The notes under the pieces are model-generated. The model was not told the DNA's origin, did not search any database, and saw only the letters and a list, made by a program, of their open reading frames with translations. The position numbers and the translations under genes were made by a program. A stretch of 64,000 nt of DNA from Shewanella oncorhynchi (GTDB lineage Bacteria; Pseudomonadota; Gammaproteobacteria; Enterobacterales; Shewanellaceae). The stretch is from the NCBI RefSeq assembly GCF_012584455.1, contig NZ_JABAEB010000001.1, positions 1 to 64,000 of the forward strand, written 5' to 3'. Numbering within the stretch: position 1 is the stretch's first letter; each line of letters starts with the position of its first letter. Positions 18,574-29,307 of this stretch are shown piece after piece.

Positions 18574-18830
18574 AGAGGATGACTGCACAGTCCCTGTCGT
18601 TTGTCGTCGTGGGCTATTTTTACTCTTTTGCTTGAGATGGAGCACTTTTGCTCTTATTGAAAGCACTCGTGTAGAGCTCTCGCTTGCTACGCTTTTAGCG
18701 TTCAGCTTAGGCGATTCTCGGCCGAGATTAGGTCAAAATAGCTCGCTATAGCGTCCGACTGCGGCGCGTCACAGCCATTTCTTTTCCTCCTCCGTTTATT
18801 AATTTTGTTGTTTAATATTCGAGGAATATC
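18574..18830 (+). promoter_or_regulatory. Leader between glycine riboswitch and symporter, possible expression platform
   Basis: CCCTGTC at 18592-18598 is complementary to GACAGAGG at 18566-18573 (one bulged A), with a GACTG-CA-CAGTC hairpin between them. That helix would use the 3' strand of aptamer II P1, so the two pairings exclude each other. There is no T run directly after it, although a pyrimidine tract (CTATTTTTACTCTTTT) starts at about 18610. The rest of the leader has several short hairpins and ends in a GAGGAATATC ribosome-binding region before the symporter ATG. Whether glycine turns expression on or off cannot be told. Confidence 0.45.
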
Positions 18831-20189
18831 ATGAGTTTTCAAGCTTTACTTGCCAGTATTAATGGCATCGTCTGGGGCCCAATTACCCTTTGTTTGCTAG
18901 TGGGTACAGGGGTTTACCTCACTGTACGTCTCAAGCTTATCCAAGTATTTCGTCTGCCGATGGCGATGGGATTGTTGTTTAAACCTGCCAAAGGTCATGG
19001 GGATTTATCTTCCTTTGCCGCGCTTTGTACTGCGCTGTCCGCCACTATCGGTACCGGTAATATTGTCGGCGTGGCGACGGCAATAAAAATGGGCGGGCCA
19101 GGGGCGTTATTTTGGATGTGGCTGGCGGCATTTTTTGGCATGGCGACAAAATATGCTGAATGTATGTTGGCGGTAAAGTACCGTACCACCGATGCTCGTG
19201 GGCAGATTGCGGGTGGCCCTATGTATTATATCGAGCGCGGCCTTGGTCTACCTTGGATGGCGAAATTGTTCGCTCTCTTTGGGGTTGGTGTGGCCTTTTT
19301 CGGTATCGGTACTTTTGCACAGGTTAACGCCATCAGCGATGCGCTGACGATTGCCTTTGAGGTGCCGACTTGGTTGACTGCGACTGTGTTGACTGTGTTA
19401 GTTGCCGCAGTCACTTTGGGTGGCGTAAAGCGCATTTCAAATGTGGCGCAAAAACTTGTGCCTGCGATGTCGATTGGTTATGTGTTGGCCTGCGTGTGGA
19501 TCTTAGTCGGTTTCTCCGAGCAGATTTTACCCGCCTTAGCTTTAGTGATTGAATCTGCCTTTACGCCACTCTCAGCTGCGGGGGGATTTTTAGGGGCGAC
19601 AGTCGCGCAGGCGATTCAAATCGGTATTGCCCGCGGTGTGTTCTCGAACGAATCTGGATTAGGTAGTGCACCCATTGCCGCCGCTGCCGCTAAGACCAAT
19701 GAACCCGTTGAGCAAGGTCTCGTCAGCATGACGGGTACTTTCTTCGATACCATTATCATTTGCACTATGACGGGGTTAGTGCTGATCATCACTGGGGTAT
19801 GGAGTGGTGAGACGGCAGGTGCCGCGATGACGAGTGCTGCTTTTGCTCTGGGAGGTTCAGCGCTTGTGGGTCAGTATTTGGTGACGATTGCGCTAGTGTG
19901 TTTTGCGTTTACCACGATTTTGGGCTGGCATTATTATGGTGAACGCTGTTGGTATTACTTAGTCGGTGAGCGCGGGTTACGCATGTATCAAGTGGTGTTT
20001 TTGGTACTGATTGCGGGTGGTGCTTTTATCAAACTTGATGTGATTTGGTTGTTGGCCGATACGGTTAATGGTTTGATGGCTATCCCTAACTTGATCGCCA
20101 TTGTGGGCTTGAGGCATATCATTATCGCCGAAACCCAAAGCTATTTTGCTCGTATCTTACCTAATCAAACCTTAGAGACGGCTTATTAG
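18831..20189 (+). CDS. Sodium:alanine/glycine symporter (AGCS family)
   Basis: Inner-membrane secondary transporter of 452 residues that couples uptake of alanine or glycine to sodium. AGCS features: the N-terminal LLVGTGVYLTVRLKL, the conserved GTGNIVGVATAI and GPGALFWMW segments, and GVFSNESGLGSAPIAAAAA, with about ten predicted membrane helices. The tandem glycine riboswitch in its leader makes glycine the likely main substrate. It is a single-gene unit; the 130 bases after it contain no obvious terminator. Confidence 0.95.
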   Translation: MSFQALLASINGIVWGPITLCLLVGTGVYLTVRLKLIQVFRLPMAMGLLFKPAKGHGDLSSFAALCTALSATIGTGNIVGVATAIKMGGPGALFWMWLAAFFGMATKYAECMLAVKYRTTDARGQIAGGPMYYIERGLGLPWMAKLFALFGVGVAFFGIGTFAQVNAISDALTIAFEVPTWLTATVLTVLVAAVTLGGVKRISNVAQKLVPAMSIGYVLACVWILVGFSEQILPALALVIESAFTPLSAAGGFLGATVAQAIQIGIARGVFSNESGLGSAPIAAAAAKTNEPVEQGLVSMTGTFFDTIIICTMTGLVLIITGVWSGETAGAAMTSAAFALGGSALVGQYLVTIALVCFAFTTILGWHYYGERCWYYLVGERGLRMYQVVFLVLIAGGAFIKLDVIWLLADTVNGLMAIPNLIAIVGLRHIIIAETQSYFARILPNQTLETAY

Positions 20190-20319
20190 TGTTTTTAAAA
20201 CAATAAATTACTTCACATTATTTTAACTTTGACATTGTCGCCACTAAATTCTTCGTTTACTTTATAAGTGCTATTTTTAAATGCAGTGCTTATAAAATCG
20301 GGGGCTTTAGGGCGACACC

Positions 20320-23300
20320 ATGGAAAAAAGTAAACTTCGTACTTTTCGCAGTAGGATTTTATCCCACATAGCCTTGCCTCTCATTTTAATTATGGCGAGT
20401 GTCTATGGTGTAAACGCTTGGTTTAGTTATATCTCCTCAGAGAATCGGCTTTACCATAGCCTGACACAAGAGGCGAGTCATTCGGCTTCTCGTCTGCAGT
20501 TTCTGCTCGAGCATGCGGAGGCCAACACCCAAGGTCTTGCTGATTTTATTGGTTTTTTGTCAAGTAAAGAAGACATGAATGACACTGAGAGTGTTAAAAG
20601 TGTCTTGATGAATCGAGTCAAACGTAATCCTGATTTTTTTGGCTCCGCAGTCGCATTTAAACCGAACACCTTTCCTAATCGCAAGCTCTTTTCTCCCTAT
20701 GTTTACCGCGACACCAGTGGCAGCGACGATCTCCATTATCTCGATATTGGCGCTGAAGGCTACGACTATACCGATGGCACTTGGGATTGGTGGAGCAAGG
20801 CTATCAATCAAGCGAACGGTTATTGGTCAAAGGCATACTTTGATGAGGGGGCGGGGAATATTCTGATGGTGACCTATTCGGCTCCTTTTGGTGCGGTAGG
20901 TAATTATTTTGGGGTTGCGACGGTTGATTTAGCCTTAGATGGATTGCCAAAACAATTGGGGATTGCACCAAATCGTCTGGTGGTTTTAGACGACCAAGGG
21001 CGGCTTATTTATCATATAGATAAAGAAAAAGTGCTGGCAACGACTTCAGCCCAGTGGCTCGATAAGAATAAAGATAAAAATGCCGATTTTTGGACGCTAC
21101 AGGATAAAAGGCTTGATGGTCAAGCAAGGTTTGTTGATAACCAAGATGTTGTTTATCTTGCGAGTATTGCGACTGTCCCTCAATTAAAGTGGCGTGTGAT
21201 TGTATTCGCGCCAGAACAAGATTTATTCAACTCCCTACTTGATGATCTAGCATCTATTATCCTCAATTTAAGTTTATTAACCCTCTTATTATTGCTGACT
21301 TGTTATCTGGCGGCGAAACGATTAACTCGGCCGTTAGAGCTACTCGAGTCGGGTATCTTGTCCTTTGGACAGGGTAAAGCTCAGCAGCTCATTGTACCTA
21401 AAGGTGCCGTGAGTGAAATAGTGACGCTGAGTACTACCTTCAATCAAATGGCGGAATTACTCGCAGAACGTGAACAAGCCATTCTTGATTCCCGTGGCAA
21501 CCGCTTTGCGCGCCTAATTGATGGTATGAGCGATAAATCTTTCTACTGTTCCCTCGAACCCAATGGTCAACTCGCCCAGGTTAGTGAGGGGGTAACTAAG
21601 GTGTTGGGGATTACCCCTGATTTGCTCAAGCGCAAATATCAAAGGCTCTTCTCGGCTAATCCCCTCAATGAGAAGAACTGGGAATATACCGATTTAGCCT
21701 TAAAGGGCCAAAATGTGCCTTCGCACCAAGTGGAAATGCTGGATGAAAAAGGGCATTTAAGAAGACTCGATGTGTTTATGCAGCCGTTATTATCAGATAC
21801 GGGTGAATTAATGTCTGTGGAGATGTTATTTACCGATGTTACTGAGCAGTTTTCAGCGGCAGTCTGGTCAAATGCCGTACTAGAAGCCGCTCCAGAGGCC
21901 ATGCTCATCGTCGACGAATTGGGGAAAATCGTCTTTACTAACAGTCGCTGTCAGCAGCTCTTTGGATACGAAACGGGCGCTATGTTGGGTTTGCAGGTTG
22001 AGGCGTTATTGCCGCAAGAGTTAGGAAACGGGCATGTACTTGAGCGGCAAACATTCCTGCGCGAAGGCCGCGATAGAGGCATGGCAAATGCCCGTCATGT
22101 ACGGGCGTTAAAAGCCGATGGTAATGAATTTATTGCGGAAATAGCGCTGAGTATTCTTCCCCCTGCCTTTGATGGACAAAGGCAAGTGGCGGCTTCAATA
22201 CGCGATATGACACAAAAACTGGCCGTTGAGCAGAAGATCCGTGATAGCGAACAGCGTTTTCGTGGCTTAGTGACTAATATTCCCGGCGCCGTTTATCGGA
22301 CTCGCATCGGGGATGTATGGTTCATGGAATATATCAGTGACAATATTGCTGAGATTACGGGTTATGCAGCGAGTCAGTTTATTGAAAATCGCCAACGTAC
22401 CTTTGCTTCGCTGATTTTAGAGGAGGACAGGCCTACATGTCATTTGCATATTGATAGAGCGCTCGCGCAGCAAGAAACCTTTGAAGTGGAATATCGTATT
22501 CGCCACCGCGATGGCAGTATTCGCTGGGTACATGAGAAAGGTAAGGCAAGTTATACCGAAGAGGGCGTTCCACTTTGGTTCGACGGCAGTATTGATGACA
22601 TCACAGAGAGTAAGCTTGCTATAGGACAGCTAGAGGCTTCGCGTCTGCAATTGACCAATATTACAGAGTCTATTCCTTGTACCGTGTACCAATTGTTATG
22701 GCACTCGCCTACTGATCGCAGATTTACCTTTCTCTCTGGTGCGGCAATGAAAATGCTGGGGCTGCATCGCGATGATCTAATTAGTAATTTTGACACCATA
22801 GCTGAGCGGATTTTTGATGACGAAAGGCCGGATGTCGTGCAGGCACTTTCAGGTAAGAGTGAAGATAGGTTTCAATGGATCCGCGAGTTTCGTTATCGCC
22901 ATCCCAATGGCAGCATTCGTTGGATGGAGGCGGGTGCGAGCGGCCATGTAGAAGAAGATGGCGCCATTACTTGGAATGGGTATGTAATGGACATCACCCA
23001 ACGCAAGAGCATAGAACAAGAGTTAGCCCTCAGTGAAGCGCACTTTAAGGCACTGTTCGATGGTGCGACCATTGGTATCGTCAATGTGGATGTTAAAGGC
23101 GTTATCTTAGATTGTAATGACCAATTCTGTGCCGATATGGCGCGGTCACGGGAGAGTTTACGCAATACCGCAATTTTTGAGGTCCTTAGCGCGCAAGATA
23201 AGCTTATTGCCAAGGCGCAATTTAAGGAATTGGTCGGTGGCAAAATTGACCATTATCGTGGCGAGAGAAGCTTTATTCGTCCTTCTGGTGCGCCTTTATG

Positions 23301-25653
23301 GATGACGGTCAATGTGTCGGCACTGTTAGATGCCCAAGGACAATTTGAATCGGCTGTGATCAGCATGGTCGATATGACAGAGCTTAAATTGCTCTCCGAT
23401 GAACTGTTACTTGCCAAAGAGCAAGCCGATGCCGCCAGTAAAGCCAAAGGTGACTTCTTGGCGAATATGTCCCACGAAATACGCACCCCAATGAATGCCA
23501 TTATCGGCATGTCCCAGCTGTGCTTACAGACCGAATTAGATAAAAAACAGAAGAATTATGTGGAGAAGATTGAGCGGGCATCGCAGTCTTTACTGTCTAT
23601 TATCAATGACATTTTGGATTTCTCTAAGATTGAAGCGGGTAAGCTCGACATAGATTCAGTGCCATTTCAGCTCGATACTATGCTGGAAGATCTCAGCGAT
23701 ATGTTTTCTGAGAAAGCCGCCCACAAGCAGATTGAATTGTTATTTGCAGTCGCCCCTAACGTGCCGCGTTATTTATATGGTGATTCGCTACGCTTAGGCC
23801 AAGTGTTGATTAACTTGATGAATAACGCCATTAAGTTCACCGAGCGGGGTGAAGTATTACTGTCGTTAAATCTTGTTGAACAGCAAGATGATGATGTCGT
23901 GCTGCGTTTTAGCGTGCGTGACAGCGGCATAGGCTTAACTGAGCAGCAGCAAGCAAAATTATTTAAATCCTTTACCCAAGCGGATACTTCAACCACCCGT
24001 AAATACGGTGGTACAGGCTTAGGCTTGGCTATTTGTAAGCAACTCGTTGAACTCATGGGGGGCCATATTGGTGTCGAAAGTCAATTTGGTCATGGCAGCA
24101 CCTTCTATTTCACCGTGAAGTTACAAATTTCCGAGGGGCAAAAATTAGTGCTTGAGCAAGAGCTTGAGGGCATGTCTGTGCTGGTGGTAGATGATAACGC
24201 GACCGCCAGAGACATAATGCGTACAACGCTCGAAAGTATGGGTTTTAGAGTCGATACGGTTCGTTCAGGTGAAGAAGCAATAAGCCGCTGCTTACTGCAG
24301 ACCTATGAAGTGGCATTAATCGATTGGAAAATGCCCAATATGGACGGGTTAGAAACCGCCCGTCAGATCCAACTACAGGCTAAGTCTCAGCCTAAGATCT
24401 TGATGGTATCCGCCCATGCTAATCATGAATTTATCACTCAAATTGAGCAATTAGCACTGGCGGGGTACATCAGTAAACCCATCAGCGCCTCACGCATGCT
24501 CGATGGCATAATGAATGCGATTGGCCGTGAAGGCATATTGCCAGTCAGACGCCGCACTGAAGAGCTGGCTCCGCAGTTATTATTACCACTTCAAGGGAAG
24601 CGTATCTTATTAGTGGAAGATAACGAGATGAATCTTGAAGTCGCCAGCGAGTTTTTAGAGCAAGTGGGGATTATTTTATCCATAGCGACCAATGGCCAAA
24701 TCGCCTTAGATAAGCTATCCCAACAGCATTTCGATCTAGTGTTAATGGACTGCCAAATGCCGGTGATGGATGGTTATCAAGCCACTAAAGCGATAAGGAA
24801 AAGGCCTGAGTTGGCAAATTTACCTGTCGTTGCTATGACTGCGAATGCGATGGCTGGTGATAGAGATATGTGTCTTCGGGCTGGGATGAATGACCATATT
24901 GCCAAGCCCATAGAAGTGAATGTGCTTTATCAAACCCTATTGAAATACCTCGGATCTTCTTCTGGAATTTCTGCAGCGATAAGGGCAGAAGCCTCAACTC
25001 AGTTAACTTCGTCCAGCGCACAGGGTGAAGTCAGCAATGGCGCTGATCAAACGGTATTGCTCAAGTGGCCAGAACACCCTGAGTTGGATATCGATAGAGG
25101 TTTGCAACTGGTACAGCATTCGACGCGTCTTTATCAACGAATCTTTGATCGTTTCGTGAGCAGTCAACGTAATGTCGTGGAGCAGGTTCGCAAAGCCATC
25201 GCGGCGAATCAAGTCGAAGATGCCGTGCGTATCGCCCACACCCTTAAAGGCTTAGCGGGCAATTTAAGTTCGGCAAAATTGGTGGAATTAGCGCGTTTGC
25301 TTGAGTTGCATTTAACAGAGAAAGCGCCCTATGAAGATGAATTAGTTCAAATTCAACCGCTAGTGGCCTCTATCTGCGATGCGATTGAACAGGCTAAGCC
25401 TGTGATAGTGAATCAAGCCGAGCCCCAAGCGGTGGACTTGCTATCAGATGAGGACTTGAGAGCCGCATTACGGGTCTTACGTCAGAATCTAGATGAAGCC
25501 GATGCCAGTGCTGTGGCAAAAATTGATGCGTTAAAGCCGAAGGTGAGTAGTGCAATGTGGCAAACATTAAGCCCCGCTTTATCTATGATTAACCAGTATC
25601 AGTTTGATGAGGCAATCGACTTAATTGACGATGTGATTTCACAGTTAGGATAG
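20320..25653 (+). CDS. Hybrid sensor histidine kinase, Cache-HAMP-multi-PAS-HisKA-REC-REC-HPt
   Basis: Very large membrane kinase of 1777 residues carrying a whole phosphorelay. Order: transmembrane helix (about 11-35), periplasmic Cache-type sensor (36-305), second helix (about 312-333), HAMP (334-385), five PAS-like modules (about 390-505, 515-640, 640-765, 773-900, 903-1025), HisKA with phospho-acceptor His1052 in [13 protein letters not shown], HATPase_c (about 1150-1275; [10 protein letters not shown] box), receiver 1 with Asp1335, receiver 2 with Asp1477, and HPt with His1640 in [13 protein letters not shown]. All relay residues are present. The HD-GYP response regulator starts 48 bases downstream and is the probable output. 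Ligand unknown; Cache domains commonly sense small organic molecules. Confidence 0.93.
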   Translation: MEKSKLRTFRSRILSHIALPLILIMASVYGVNAWFSYISSENRLYHSLTQEASHSASRLQFLLEHAEANTQGLADFIGFLSSKEDMNDTESVKSVLMNRVKRNPDFFGSAVAFKPNTFPNRKLFSPYVYRDTSGSDDLHYLDIGAEGYDYTDGTWDWWSKAINQANGYWSKAYFDEGAGNILMVTYSAPFGAVGNYFGVATVDLALDGLPKQLGIAPNRLVVLDDQGRLIYHIDKEKVLATTSAQWLDKNKDKNADFWTLQDKRLDGQARFVDNQDVVYLASIATVPQLKWRVIVFAPEQDLFNSLLDDLASIILNLSLLTLLLLLTCYLAAKRLTRPLELLESGILSFGQGKAQQLIVPKGAVSEIVTLSTTFNQMAELLAEREQAILDSRGNRFARLIDGMSDKSFYCSLEPNGQLAQVSEGVTKVLGITPDLLKRKYQRLFSANPLNEKNWEYTDLALKGQNVPSHQVEMLDEKGHLRRLDVFMQPLLSDTGELMSVEMLFTDVTEQFSAAVWSNAVLEAAPEAMLIVDELGKIVFTNSRCQQLFGYETGAMLGLQVEALLPQELGNGHVLERQTFLREGRDRGMANARHVRALKADGNEFIAEIALSILPPAFDGQRQVAASIRDMTQKLAVEQKIRDSEQRFRGLVTNIPGAVYRTRIGDVWFMEYISDNIAEITGYAASQFIENRQRTFASLILEEDRPTCHLHIDRALAQQETFEVEYRIRHRDGSIRWVHEKGKASYTEEGVPLWFDGSIDDITESKLAIGQLEASRLQLTNITESIPCTVYQLLWHSPTDRRFTFLSGAAMKMLGLHRDDLISNFDTIAERIFDDERPDVVQALSGKSEDRFQWIREFRYRHPNGSIRWMEAGASGHVEEDGAITWNGYVMDITQRKSIEQELALSEAHFKALFDGATIGIVNVDVKGVILDCNDQFCADMARSRESLRNTAIFEVLSAQDKLIAKAQFKELVGGKIDHYRGERSFIRPSGAPLWMTVNVSALLDAQGQFESAVISMVDMTELKLLSDELLLAKEQADAASKAKGDFLANMSHEIRTPMNAIIGMSQLCLQTELDKKQKNYVEKIERASQSLLSIINDILDFSKIEAGKLDIDSVPFQLDTMLEDLSDMFSEKAAHKQIELLFAVAPNVPRYLYGDSLRLGQVLINLMNNAIKFTERGEVLLSLNLVEQQDDDVVLRFSVRDSGIGLTEQQQAKLFKSFTQADTSTTRKYGGTGLGLAICKQLVELMGGHIGVESQFGHGSTFYFTVKLQISEGQKLVLEQELEGMSVLVVDDNATARDIMRTTLESMGFRVDTVRSGEEAISRCLLQTYEVALIDWKMPNMDGLETARQIQLQAKSQPKILMVSAHANHEFITQIEQLALAGYISKPISASRMLDGIMNAIGREGILPVRRRTEELAPQLLLPLQGKRILLVEDNEMNLEVASEFLEQVGIILSIATNGQIALDKLSQQHFDLVLMDCQMPVMDGYQATKAIRKRPELANLPVVAMTANAMAGDRDMCLRAGMNDHIAKPIEVNVLYQTLLKYLGSSSGISAAIRAEASTQLTSSSAQGEVSNGADQTVLLKWPEHPELDIDRGLQLVQHSTRLYQRIFDRFVSSQRNVVEQVRKAIAANQVEDAVRIAHTLKGLAGNLSSAKLVELARLLELHLTEKAPYEDELVQIQPLVASICDAIEQAKPVIVNQAEPQAVDLLSDEDLRAALRVLRQNLDEADASAVAKIDALKPKVSSAMWQTLSPALSMINQYQFDEAIDLIDDVISQLG

Positions 25654-25701
25654 AAAGCGGTAGCGCGAATTTATAATGCGTGACATTGAGTGGAGTTGTT
25701 A

Positions 25702-26718
25702 ATGGAAAAAGCAACAATATTAGTCGTCGATGACACACCTGAGAATATCGATATTTTGATCGGTATTCTAGGTGATGATTACAAAGTCAAAGTGGCGATC
25801 GATGGGCCAAGGGCATTAGCGTTAGTGACAAAATCGCGGCCTGACTTGATTCTACTCGATGTCATGATGCCAGGTATGAATGGCTATGAAGTCTGCAAGC
25901 TGCTAAAGCAAGAGCCGCTGACCAGTCATATTCCGGTGATCTTCGTGACCGCCTTATCTGAAATTGCTGATGAAGCCCAAGGTTTTGCATTGGGCGCGGT
26001 GGATTACATTACTAAACCTGTAAGTGCGCCTGTCGTTAAAGCGCGGGTTAAAACGCATCTTGCGCTCTATGATCAAAAACGTCTACTCGAACAACAAGTT
26101 AAAGTTCGTACTCACGAATTAGAAGAAACCCGCTTCGAGATTATCCGTCGTCTTGGTCGTGCCGCTGAATACAAAGACAACGAGACAGGTCTACATGTTG
26201 TGCGCATGAGCCATTACGCCCGCATATTAGCGATAAAGCTCGGCTTACCGACGACCTTTTGTGACTTGATTTTTAATGCGGCGCCTATGCACGATATTGG
26301 TAAAATCGGTACGCCCGATGCTGTGCTGAAAAAGCCAGGGAAACTTGATGCGCAGGAATGGGAAATTATGCAGCAGCACGCTGCCATAGGTGCAGAAATT
26401 ATTGGTGAACATAGCGATCCGTTATTGCAAATGGCCCGTCGTATCGCCTTAACTCACCATGAGAAGTGGGATGGTTCAGGTTACCCCAATGGCTTGGTTG
26501 GCGAAGAAATCCCCCTTGAAGGGCGTATCACCGCGATTGCGGATGTGTTCGATGCGCTGACTTCGCAACGGCCTTATAAGCAGGCTTGGACGATTGAAGC
26601 GACTATGGAGCTATTTGAAAATCAAGCGGGAAAACATTTCGATCCTAAGCTGGTGGAGGAGTTCAAGCAAATCCTGCCAGAAGCAATTGCCATTCGAGAT
26701 ACTTATTTAGAAAATTGA
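25702..26718 (+). CDS. HD-GYP response regulator (c-di-GMP phosphodiesterase)
   Basis: RpfG-like response regulator of 338 residues. The receiver domain (about 1-120) has acidic residues in VVDDTPEN, the phospho-acceptor Asp in LLDVMMPGMNG and the conserved Lys in ITKP. A short helix leads to an HD-GYP domain (about 145-338) with HDIGK, the HHEKWDGSGYP signature and ADVFDALTS. Intact metal-ligand residues predict hydrolysis of cyclic di-GMP. I chose ATG at 25702 because GGAG lies eight bases before it; a GTG four codons upstream is possible. It follows the giant hybrid kinase in the same direction and is its likely target, giving a signal-controlled c-di-GMP sink. Confidence 0.93.
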   Translation: MEKATILVVDDTPENIDILIGILGDDYKVKVAIDGPRALALVTKSRPDLILLDVMMPGMNGYEVCKLLKQEPLTSHIPVIFVTALSEIADEAQGFALGAVDYITKPVSAPVVKARVKTHLALYDQKRLLEQQVKVRTHELEETRFEIIRRLGRAAEYKDNETGLHVVRMSHYARILAIKLGLPTTFCDLIFNAAPMHDIGKIGTPDAVLKKPGKLDAQEWEIMQQHAAIGAEIIGEHSDPLLQMARRIALTHHEKWDGSGYPNGLVGEEIPLEGRITAIADVFDALTSQRPYKQAWTIEATMELFENQAGKHFDPKLVEEFKQILPEAIAIRDTYLEN

Positions 26719-26740
26719 TGCTCGAAGTGCATTGACTAAG

Positions 26741-26768
26741 ATAAAGGCGCCATTGGCGCCTTTATTCT
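26741..26768 (+). terminator. Terminator after the kinase/HD-GYP operon
   Basis: An 11-bp perfect stem (ATAAAGGCGCC and GGCGCCTTTAT) with a 3-nt loop, 23 bases after the HD-GYP stop codon. It lies between convergent genes and could serve ygfZ too. Confidence 0.85.
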
Positions 26769-26806
26769 GCTTCAATATTTTATACTAATCATATTAAATC
26801 AAAGTA

Positions 26807-27769
26807 TTACGCTTCATCTAATGAGTAGGGCAGTGCTTGGATCGTTAAATGTGATTGTTCATCGTCGGCAAAACGCAGCTGAGTATCATTAGCCGTGTCA
26901 TTAGGAAGTACGGCGGTTAACAAGACTTGATTGCCACGCTGCACAAACTCAATGATTTGGCCACCACGGCGAAAACTGTCTTCCATCGCGATTTCGAGGC
27001 CTGATGCTAGGGTGATTTGAAGACTAGTGTGACCGCGCAAAATATACAGGGCGCGTTTATTACCACCGCGATATTTCATGCGCGCTATGGTTTCTTGCCC
27101 CATGTAACAGCCCTTATTGAAGCTGATACCGTTAACCGCTTGTAGATTACACATCTGCGGTACGTACTGGCTGGCATGGCTGGCGGCAAGGTTGGGGTAA
27201 CCTGCTGCAATCTCTAACGCTTGCCATGCACTGGCGTCAAATACACTCAGTTCCGATTGCGCAACTAAAGCTGCTGCGGCATCTGGTGTTAATACTAAAA
27301 TAAAACGTTCAGCGTCTTTTAAAATCGCACCATTTTCAATGAGTGTGAGCTCTTGCTGAATGTCACCAAAATGTTTGTTCACGAATTGGCTTGCCTGTTC
27401 ACCGGCAACCCCGAGCAGAGTCCACTCAGCGGATGCATTGCTTAGGGTGGCTTTACTAAAAACGGCATATTTTTGTAACTGGGGTAAATCGACTTCGATG
27501 GCATCCTTTGGCATCAACATAAAGAGTGCATCTTGAATGGCAAAGGTTCTGAAACTGGCCAGCATTTTACCTTTAGGATCGCAATGCGCGCCCCAGCGCC
27601 ATTGATCTGTGGCCAATGAGCTGATATCTGTGGTCACTTGGCCATGGATAAAACTGCGGCCTTGTTCTCCAACGACTTTGATGAGGCCCAAATGAGATAA
27701 GTTGGCAAGCATAAGTGGAGGCAAGGTAGCGTCCAGATCCCAATGGGGCGTAGAAACTGAAATAGTCAT
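26807..27769 (-). CDS. ygfZ: Folate-binding Fe-S cluster protein YgfZ
   Basis: GcvT-like protein of 320 residues that binds tetrahydrofolate and helps maintain certain Fe-S enzymes. The diagnostic KGCYxGQE motif with a conserved Cys (KGCYMGQETIARMKYRG) is present at about 228-245, and the N-terminal FIHGQVTTDI segment is typical of the family. It is a single gene between the HD-GYP gene (convergent) and serA. Confidence 0.93.
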   Translation of the reverse strand: MTISVSTPHWDLDATLPPLMLANLSHLGLIKVVGEQGRSFIHGQVTTDISSLATDQWRWGAHCDPKGKMLASFRTFAIQDALFMLMPKDAIEVDLPQLQKYAVFSKATLSNASAEWTLLGVAGEQASQFVNKHFGDIQQELTLIENGAILKDAERFILVLTPDAAAALVAQSELSVFDASAWQALEIAAGYPNLAASHASQYVPQMCNLQAVNGISFNKGCYMGQETIARMKYRGGNKRALYILRGHTSLQITLASGLEIAMEDSFRRGGQIIEFVQRGNQVLLTAVLPNDTANDTQLRFADDEQSHLTIQALPYSLDEA

Positions 27770-27831
27770 AGCGAGATCCTGAAAATAAAGACGATGTGAG
27801 AGGCTAGATTGTAACGGAATTCCAGTTGGCT

Positions 27832-27877
27832 CAAAAGCATAAGGCGCACATATCTGTGAATGATCTGTGCGCCTTAT
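27832..27877 (-). terminator. Terminator after serA
   Basis: A 12-bp perfect stem (ATAAGGCGCACA at 27839-27850, TGTGCGCCTTAT at 27866-27877) with a 15-nt loop. On the minus strand it is followed by GCTTTTG, a short T run. It lies about 47 bases after serA. Confidence 0.75.
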
Positions 27878-27923
27878 TATGTGTGCTTTAGTCGATAGGC
27901 TTAAAGCGAGTGGAGTTTAAAGT

Positions 27924-29153
27924 TTAAAACAGCACGCGGGTACGCAATGTACCTTCAATGGCTTTGAGTTCAACTAAGGCTTCTTCCGCTTGAGTTGTGT
28001 CGACTTCCATCACGACATAACCAATTTCTGCGGTGGTCTGCAAATATTGGGCGGCGATGTTGATGCCTTTTTCCGAGAAGGCTTGGTTAATCTTGATCAA
28101 CACGCCCGGACGGTTTTGGTGAATATGCAGCAATCGCGAGGTGCCTTTATGGGTTGGTAATGACACTTCAGGGAAGTTAACTGCAGAAACGGTTGAGCCG
28201 TTGTCTGAGTATTTAGCGAGCTTACCTGCGACTTCGATACCAATGTTTTCTTGTGCTTCGGCCGTGCTACCGCCGACATGCGGCGTGAGTAGAACATTGT
28301 CTAAACCGCGTAGGGGACTGATAAATTCATCGTCATTCGATTGTGGTTCAACGGGGAACACATCGATTGCGGCACCAGCGAGGTGACGTTCTTTTAACGC
28401 AACGGTTAAAGCTTCAATATCGACTACAGTACCGCGTGATGCGTTGATAAAGATGCTGCCCTTTTTCATTGCTGCAAACTCGGCAGCGCCTATCATGTCT
28501 TTTGTTTGTGGAGTTTCAGGGACATGTAAGCTTACTACATCAGCTTGTGCTAATAGGAGTTCTAACGAATGGACTTGTTGTGCGTTACCTAGTGGCAGTT
28601 TGTCTTCGATATCGAAGAACACGACACGCATACCTAAGGTTTCCGCCAGAATGCCAAGCTGAGTACCAATATGGCCGTAACCAATCACACCTAAGGTTTT
28701 ACCACGCACTTCATAGCTGCCCGCTGCGGTTTTCATCCAGCCGCCACGGTGAGCGATAGCGTTGCGTTCAGGGATACCCCGCATCAACATAATGATTTCG
28801 CCAATCACGAGTTCTGCAACACTGCGCGTGTTTGAGAAGGGGGCGTTAAATACTGGGATACCAAGGGATTCGGCGGTGGCAAGGTCAACTTGGTTGGTTC
28901 CAATACAGAAACATCCAATCGCGATTAACTTCTCGGCACGTTTCAGCACCTCAGCAGTTAATTGGGTACGCGAACGAAGTCCCACAAAATGCGCATCTTT
29001 AATGGACTCAAGTAAGGCTTCATCGCTTAAGGAAGCTTTGTGGTATTCGATATTGGTGTATCCCGCACGTTCAAATACATCGACCGCAGATTGGTGGACG
29101 CCTTCCAACAGCAGGATCTTGATCTTATCCTTGTCCAGCGAATGTTTCGCCAT
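27924..29153 (-). CDS. serA: D-3-phosphoglycerate dehydrogenase
   Basis: First enzyme of serine biosynthesis: oxidises 3-phosphoglycerate to 3-phosphohydroxypyruvate with NAD. The 409-residue length and architecture match E. coli SerA: substrate domain, NAD domain with GVIGYGHIGTQLGILAETLG, the catalytic LTPHVGGSTAEAQ region and a C-terminal ACT domain (about 338-409, HQNRPGVLIKINQAF) that binds serine for feedback inhibition. It is divergent from the DUF2238 gene with 154 bases between. Confidence 0.97.
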   Translation of the reverse strand: MAKHSLDKDKIKILLLEGVHQSAVDVFERAGYTNIEYHKASLSDEALLESIKDAHFVGLRSRTQLTAEVLKRAEKLIAIGCFCIGTNQVDLATAESLGIPVFNAPFSNTRSVAELVIGEIIMLMRGIPERNAIAHRGGWMKTAAGSYEVRGKTLGVIGYGHIGTQLGILAETLGMRVVFFDIEDKLPLGNAQQVHSLELLLAQADVVSLHVPETPQTKDMIGAAEFAAMKKGSIFINASRGTVVDIEALTVALKERHLAGAAIDVFPVEPQSNDDEFISPLRGLDNVLLTPHVGGSTAEAQENIGIEVAGKLAKYSDNGSTVSAVNFPEVSLPTHKGTSRLLHIHQNRPGVLIKINQAFSEKGINIAAQYLQTTAEIGYVVMEVDTTQAEEALVELKAIEGTLRTRVLF

Positions 29154-29307
29154 GATATGGGTACCCTCTAATTAATAGAAATGTTTCTTATGATATGCTC
29201 ACAACCTTCACCCACCAAAGTAGCACTTTTTTTGCTCAGTGTGGAGGGCTAGATGGCTAAAGTTAATATTCTAAATTTAGAACAATATCGCATAAGAGGA
29301 AGAAACA

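Noticed and set aside
18190-18751. ORFs on both strands across the glycine riboswitch
   Set aside because: They lie over the structured RNA and its leader; the RNA explains the sequence and the ORFs have no family match.
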